Assembly: GCA_028292345.1 (NCBI GenBank) | Contig: JAQGMN010000106.1 | Location: 1-7,880, forward strand | Origin: Polaromonas sp. | GTDB taxonomy: Bacteria > Pseudomonadota > Gammaproteobacteria > Burkholderiales > Burkholderiaceae_C | Length of the DNA: 7,880 nt | Direction of reading: 5' to 3' | In this document: in pieces, positions 5,405 to 7,880 of the stretch | How positions within the stretch are numbered: position 1 is the stretch's first letter | Layout of the letters: each line of letters starts with the position of its first letter | The notes under the pieces: model-generated | Database searches by the model: none | Seen by the model: only the letters and a program-made list of their open reading frames with translations | Told to the model about the DNA's origin: nothing | Position numbers and translations under genes: made by a program

Positions 5405-6235
5405 ATGGAGTTACGTGAAAAGCAGGGCTGGCCCAGGGCCTTGATCGGGCTGGCCGCGCGCCTGCCCTGGTGGCTGGGGCTGGGGCTGGCGGTGATCAGT
5501 TATGTGGGCCTGCACCACCTGGCGCAAAAGCCGGCAGGCGCCGGCCAGCCGGGGCAGATGGAAGGTCTTGTCGTCTCGGCGGTGGCGCACGGGCTGGCGC
5601 TGGCGGGGCAGTACCTGCTGCCGCTGTTTTTCGGCACCGGCGCCCTGCTGTCGGCCTTCCGGCGGGGCAAGGCCGCGCGGCTGCATGCCGCTGCCGCCAG
5701 CCGCGCTGACGCGCTCGACGCCATGAGCTGGCAGGAGTTTGAAATCCTGGTGGGCGAGTACTTCCGGCGCCAGGGCTACGGCGTGCTGGACAACGGCGGC
5801 GGCGGCGCCGATGGCGGCGTGGACGTGGTGCTGCACAGCGACGAGGGCAGCCACCTGGTGCAATGCAAGCACTGGCGCGCCCTGCGGGTCGGCGTGCAGC
5901 CGGTGCGCGAACTGTACGGCGTCATGGCGGCGCACGGCGCGGCCGGCGGCTTTGTCGTTACGTCTGGCGAATTCACCGAAGACGCCGTGCGCTTTGCCGA
6001 CGGCCTTTCCTTGAGGCTGATCAATGGAAGCGCCCTGCTGCGCGGCATCCGGGCGCAGGCCGGCAGCTGCCCGGCGGCCACCCGGCCGGCCGGCCTGTCC
6101 ACGCCCGACTGCCCGGTGTGCGGCGCGCCCATGGTGCTGCGACAGGCGCGCAGCGGCGCCAATGCCGGCAAGCAGTTCTGGGGCTGCAGCCGCTATGCGC
6201 AGGACCGCTGCCGGGGCACGCGCGAGCTGGACTGA
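5405..6235 (+). CDS. Membrane-anchored Mrr-type nuclease domain protein with zinc ribbon
   Basis: This 276-residue protein has three parts. Residues 20-39 and about 56-84 are membrane segments, followed by a basic stretch (FRRGKAARLH). Residues 106-215 form an Mrr-type restriction endonuclease domain: MSWQEFEILVGEYFRRQGY, then the catalytic-type signature with D136 and D140 (GGADGGVDVV) and Q153-C-K155 (LVQCKHW), the PD-(D/E)xK variant with Gln. Residues 236-269 are a topoisomerase-I-like four-Cys zinc ribbon (CPVCG at 236-240, C261, C269). Mrr domains cut DNA, often modified DNA; here the enzyme would sit at the inner membrane with the nuclease facing the cytoplasm. Proteins of this order are widespread in Proteobacteria and usually annotated only as restriction endonuclease; their real role is unproven. 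No methylase gene is nearby. The ATG start has GGGAAG upstream at a slightly long distance. Repeat copy C follows the stop. Confidence 0.88.
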   Translation: MELREKQGWPRALIGLAARLPWWLGLGLAVISYVGLHHLAQKPAGAGQPGQMEGLVVSAVAHGLALAGQYLLPLFFGTGALLSAFRRGKAARLHAAAASRADALDAMSWQEFEILVGEYFRRQGYGVLDNGGGGADGGVDVVLHSDEGSHLVQCKHWRALRVGVQPVRELYGVMAAHGAAGGFVVTSGEFTEDAVRFADGLSLRLINGSALLRGIRAQAGSCPAATRPAGLSTPDCPVCGAPMVLRQARSGANAGKQFWGCSRYAQDRCRGTRELD

Positions 6236-6256
6236 TGCGGACTGGAAACAACATGC

Positions 6257-6329
6257 GCTATTGAAACAGTAGCTGCCTGCGCAGAGGGAACAAGCGCAAA
6301 GGGGCTGTTTCGTTAAAAAAACACCGGCT
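6257..6329 (+). repeat. Dispersed intergenic repeat, copy C
   Basis: This 73-base copy runs from GCTATTGAAACAGTAGCTGC to CACCGGCT. It lies 21 bases after the nuclease stop, in the same direction as that gene. It shares its start, the TAGCTGC block and the AAAAACACCGGCT end with copy B, and the block GCGCAAA at positions 38-44 with copy A. The segment CTGCGCAG near 6276 is self-complementary. The stretch TTAAAAAAA at 6313-6321 could give a weak terminator-like end on one strand. Confidence 0.72.
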
Positions 6330-6422
6330 CCGCAGCGGCGCGCGGCCAGACACGGAATAATGCACAGCTTGCGCACGCCGGCGCCGCCGGCCATCCCAAC
6401 CCCATCCACCCCAAGGAAAACC

Positions 6423-6614
6423 ATGCCCACCTACCATGTCGAAATGATCGAAGGCCGCACGCCGGAGCAAAAGAAAAAGCTGGTCGAGGCCATCACCCGC
6501 GTCAGCGTCGAAATCCTGGGCGGGCAGCCGGGCTCGGTCGATATCCTGATCACCGACATACCGGCCGGCAACTGGGCCACCGGCGGCAAGCTCTGGTCGG
6601 AACCGAGAAACTGA
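6423..6614 (+). CDS. 4-oxalocrotonate tautomerase-like protein
   Basis: This 63-residue protein aligns without gaps to 4-oxalocrotonate tautomerase, which moves a double bond in meta-cleavage products of aromatic compounds and works as a hexamer. After removal of Met, Pro1 is the catalytic base (PTYHVEMIEGRTPEQ); Arg11 is kept in EGRTPEQK. At position 39 the classic Arg is Asp (SVDILITD), and at position 50 the classic Phe is Trp (AGNWATGG). Arg39 helps polarise the substrate in the Pseudomonas enzyme, so activity on the classic substrate may differ; many uncharacterised relatives share the Asp/Trp pattern as I recall. ATG 6423 has AAGGA seven bases upstream, and an upstream in-frame ATG at 6360 adds only low-complexity sequence. 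The transporter gene begins 19 bases after the stop. No aromatic-degradation genes are in view, so the substrate is unknown. Confidence 0.92.
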   Translation: MPTYHVEMIEGRTPEQKKKLVEAITRVSVEILGGQPGSVDILITDIPAGNWATGGKLWSEPRN

Positions 6615-6633
6615 CGCCCGGCCGGAACCGCGC

Positions 6634-7880
6634 TTGAACGCCCTGCCGTCGACATCGTCGATCGCCGCGCTGCAGGCGCGCTTCGGCGCGCGCTACCGCT
6701 GGCTGGTGCTGATCGCGGTGATGGTCGGCACGATGGCGTCGATCATGTCGTCGACCATCGTCAACGTGGCGATTCCCGACATGAGCCAGCACTTCGCGCT
6801 CGGCCAGGGCCGGGCGCAGTGGGTCAGCTCGGGCTTCATGGTCGCCATGACGGTGTCGATGCTGGCCACGCCGTGGCTGCTGGCGCGCTACGGCTACCGC
6901 CGCACCTATGCCGGCAGCATGCTGCTGCTGATGGCCGGCGGCATCGGCGGCGGCCTGGCCGGCGACTTCGGCCTGGTGCTGGCCGCGCGCGTCGCCGAAG
7001 GGGTGGCGGCCGGCGTGGTGCAGCCGATCGCGGCCATCATCATCATGCGCGCCTTCGGCACGCATGAGCAGGGCCGGGCCAGCGGGCTGTTCGGCATGGG
7101 CGTGGTGCTGGCGCCGGCCATCGGCCCGAGCGTGGGCGGGCTGCTGGTGGACTGGTTCGGCTGGCGCTCGATTTTCTTCATGGTCGTGCCGCTGTGCCTG
7201 CTGTCGCTGTGGATGGCCTACCGCTATGTGCCCGACAGCGCGCCCGGCGGCGCGGCGGCCGACCGCACCGGCCAGATGATCGACTGGCGCGGCATGCTGC
7301 TGGCGGGCGCCGGCACGCTGTGCCTGCTCAACGGCATGGTCGCGCTGCAGGGCCAGGGCAGCCACCCGGCGCAGGCGGCCGCCCTGCTGGGCGCCGCGCT
7401 GGCGTTGCTGGCCGGCTTCATCGGCTGGCAGCGGCGCATGCGGGCGACCGGCCGGGAGCCACTGATGAATCTGGGGCTGTTCGGCAACCGGCCCTTCGCG
7501 ATGGGCAGCGTGGTGGCCTTCATCTACGGCACGGCGCTGTTCGGCTCGACCTACCTGCTGCCGGTCTACATGCAGCTGGGCCTGAATCTGTCGGCCTCGC
7601 ATGCCGGCACGGTGCTGCTGCCCGCCGGCATCGTGCTGGCCGCGACGATTGCGATTGTCGGCCGCCTGGCCGACCGGCAGCCGACCTGGCTGCTGGTCAC
7701 CGTCGGGCTGGGGCTGCTGGCCGCGTCGTTCGCGCTGATGGTGACGCTCACGCTGACCTCGGCGCTGTGGCTGCTGGCGCTGTGGGCCACGCTGGGGCGC
7801 ATCGGGCTGGGCTTCATCCTGCCGTCGCTGAACCTGGGCTCGCTGCGGCCGCTGCCGAAAGAACTGGTGTCGCAGGGCGC
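6634..7880 (+). CDS. DHA2-type (EmrB/QacA) MFS efflux transporter, 3' end missing
   Basis: The frame is open to the window end: 415 residues are visible of a family that usually has about 500 and 14 membrane segments. The start is TTG 6634, 19 bases after the tautomerase stop; no ATG or GTG lies before the first membrane segment (ATG 6721 is within it). Motifs: SSTIVNVAIPDM (residues 39-50) in segment 1; WLLARYGYRR (81-90) as motif A; GVVLAPAIGPSVGG (156-169) as motif C, typical of antiporters; and a second-half loop GRLADRQP (343-350). The residue before the TIV motif is usually Asp (LDxTIV) in DHA2 pumps; here it is Ser39, a possible change in proton coupling or drug range. The protein would export a drug or toxic compound across the inner membrane. 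Co-transcription with the tautomerase is likely. The ribosome-binding site is weak, so coupling may matter. Confidence 0.9.
   Translation, partial: MNALPSTSSIAALQARFGARYRWLVLIAVMVGTMASIMSSTIVNVAIPDMSQHFALGQGRAQWVSSGFMVAMTVSMLATPWLLARYGYRRTYAGSMLLLMAGGIGGGLAGDFGLVLAARVAEGVAAGVVQPIAAIIIMRAFGTHEQGRASGLFGMGVVLAPAIGPSVGGLLVDWFGWRSIFFMVVPLCLLSLWMAYRYVPDSAPGGAAADRTGQMIDWRGMLLAGAGTLCLLNGMVALQGQGSHPAQAAALLGAALALLAGFIGWQRRMRATGREPLMNLGLFGNRPFAMGSVVAFIYGTALFGSTYLLPVYMQLGLNLSASHAGTVLLPAGIVLAATIAIVGRLADRQPTWLLVTVGLGLLAASFALMVTLTLTSALWLLALWATLGRIGLGFILPSLNLGSLRPLPKELVSQG

Noticed and set aside
5405..6235. Classical restriction-modification system
   Set aside because: No methylase or specificity subunit is in the window, and the nuclease domain is membrane-anchored.
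5411..6430. 339-residue open frame on the minus strand opposite the nuclease gene
   Set aside because: Antisense shadow of a gene with membrane, Mrr and zinc-ribbon motifs; its own translation resembles no family.
6550..7602. 350-residue open frame on the minus strand opposite the tautomerase and transporter
   Set aside because: His/Gln/Arg/Ala-rich translation without motifs, antisense to the well-supported MFS gene.

Overview
The window is GC-rich DNA with the codon bias and gene content of a Burkholderiales chromosome. Comamonadaceae (Polaromonas, Rhodoferax or Variovorax type) is my best guess. It rests on the recalled look of the DUF3606, DUF2238 and DHA2 proteins and on a short intergenic repeat that I associate with that family. 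Nothing here proves the genus. There are ten genes, two of them cut by the window edges. I see no rRNA, tRNA, CRISPR array, insertion sequence or phage gene.

Layout. (1) Bases 1-510 (+) hold the 3' part of a YecA/UPF0149-like protein ending in a SEC-C zinc motif. (2) A 334-base gap with palindromes follows. (3) Bases 845-1293 (+) hold a DUF3606 protein and an unrecognised 85-residue protein whose start overlaps the DUF3606 stop (ATGA). (4) Bases 3161-1449 (-) form a convergent cluster read right to left: an NTF2/SnoaL-like protein, an OsmC-family peroxidase-like protein and a DUF2238/YjdF membrane protein. The last two overlap by 14 bases. (5) Bases 3357-5183 (+) hold a full-length two-domain ArsA-type ATPase, diverging from the NTF2-like gene. 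(6) Bases 5405-6235 (+) hold a membrane-anchored Mrr-type nuclease domain protein with a C-terminal four-Cys zinc ribbon. (7) Bases 6423-7880 (+) hold a 4-oxalocrotonate tautomerase-like protein, then, after 19 bases, a DHA2-type (EmrB/QacA) MFS transporter that starts with TTG and runs off the window.

How they work together. OsmC and the NTF2-like protein look like a small stress or accessory unit with a membrane partner. ArsA would energise arsenite or antimonite efflux, but no arsR, arsD, arsB, acr3 or arsC lies in view. The tautomerase and efflux pump probably share a transcript. The genes otherwise look like ordinary accessory chromosome content, not one dedicated system.

The strongest non-gene signal is a dispersed repeat of about 72 bases. 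Three copies sit directly 3' of three genes (DUF2238, ArsA, nuclease), each oriented like the gene it follows. In two cases the repeat itself supplies the stop codon. Also notable are a four-copy 11-base tandem repeat in the divergent ArsA promoter region, a hairpin over the ArsA ribosome-binding site, and a complete set of ArsA metalloid-binding cysteines in an ATPase without visible ars neighbours. I do not see convincing evidence of a wholly new multi-gene system.
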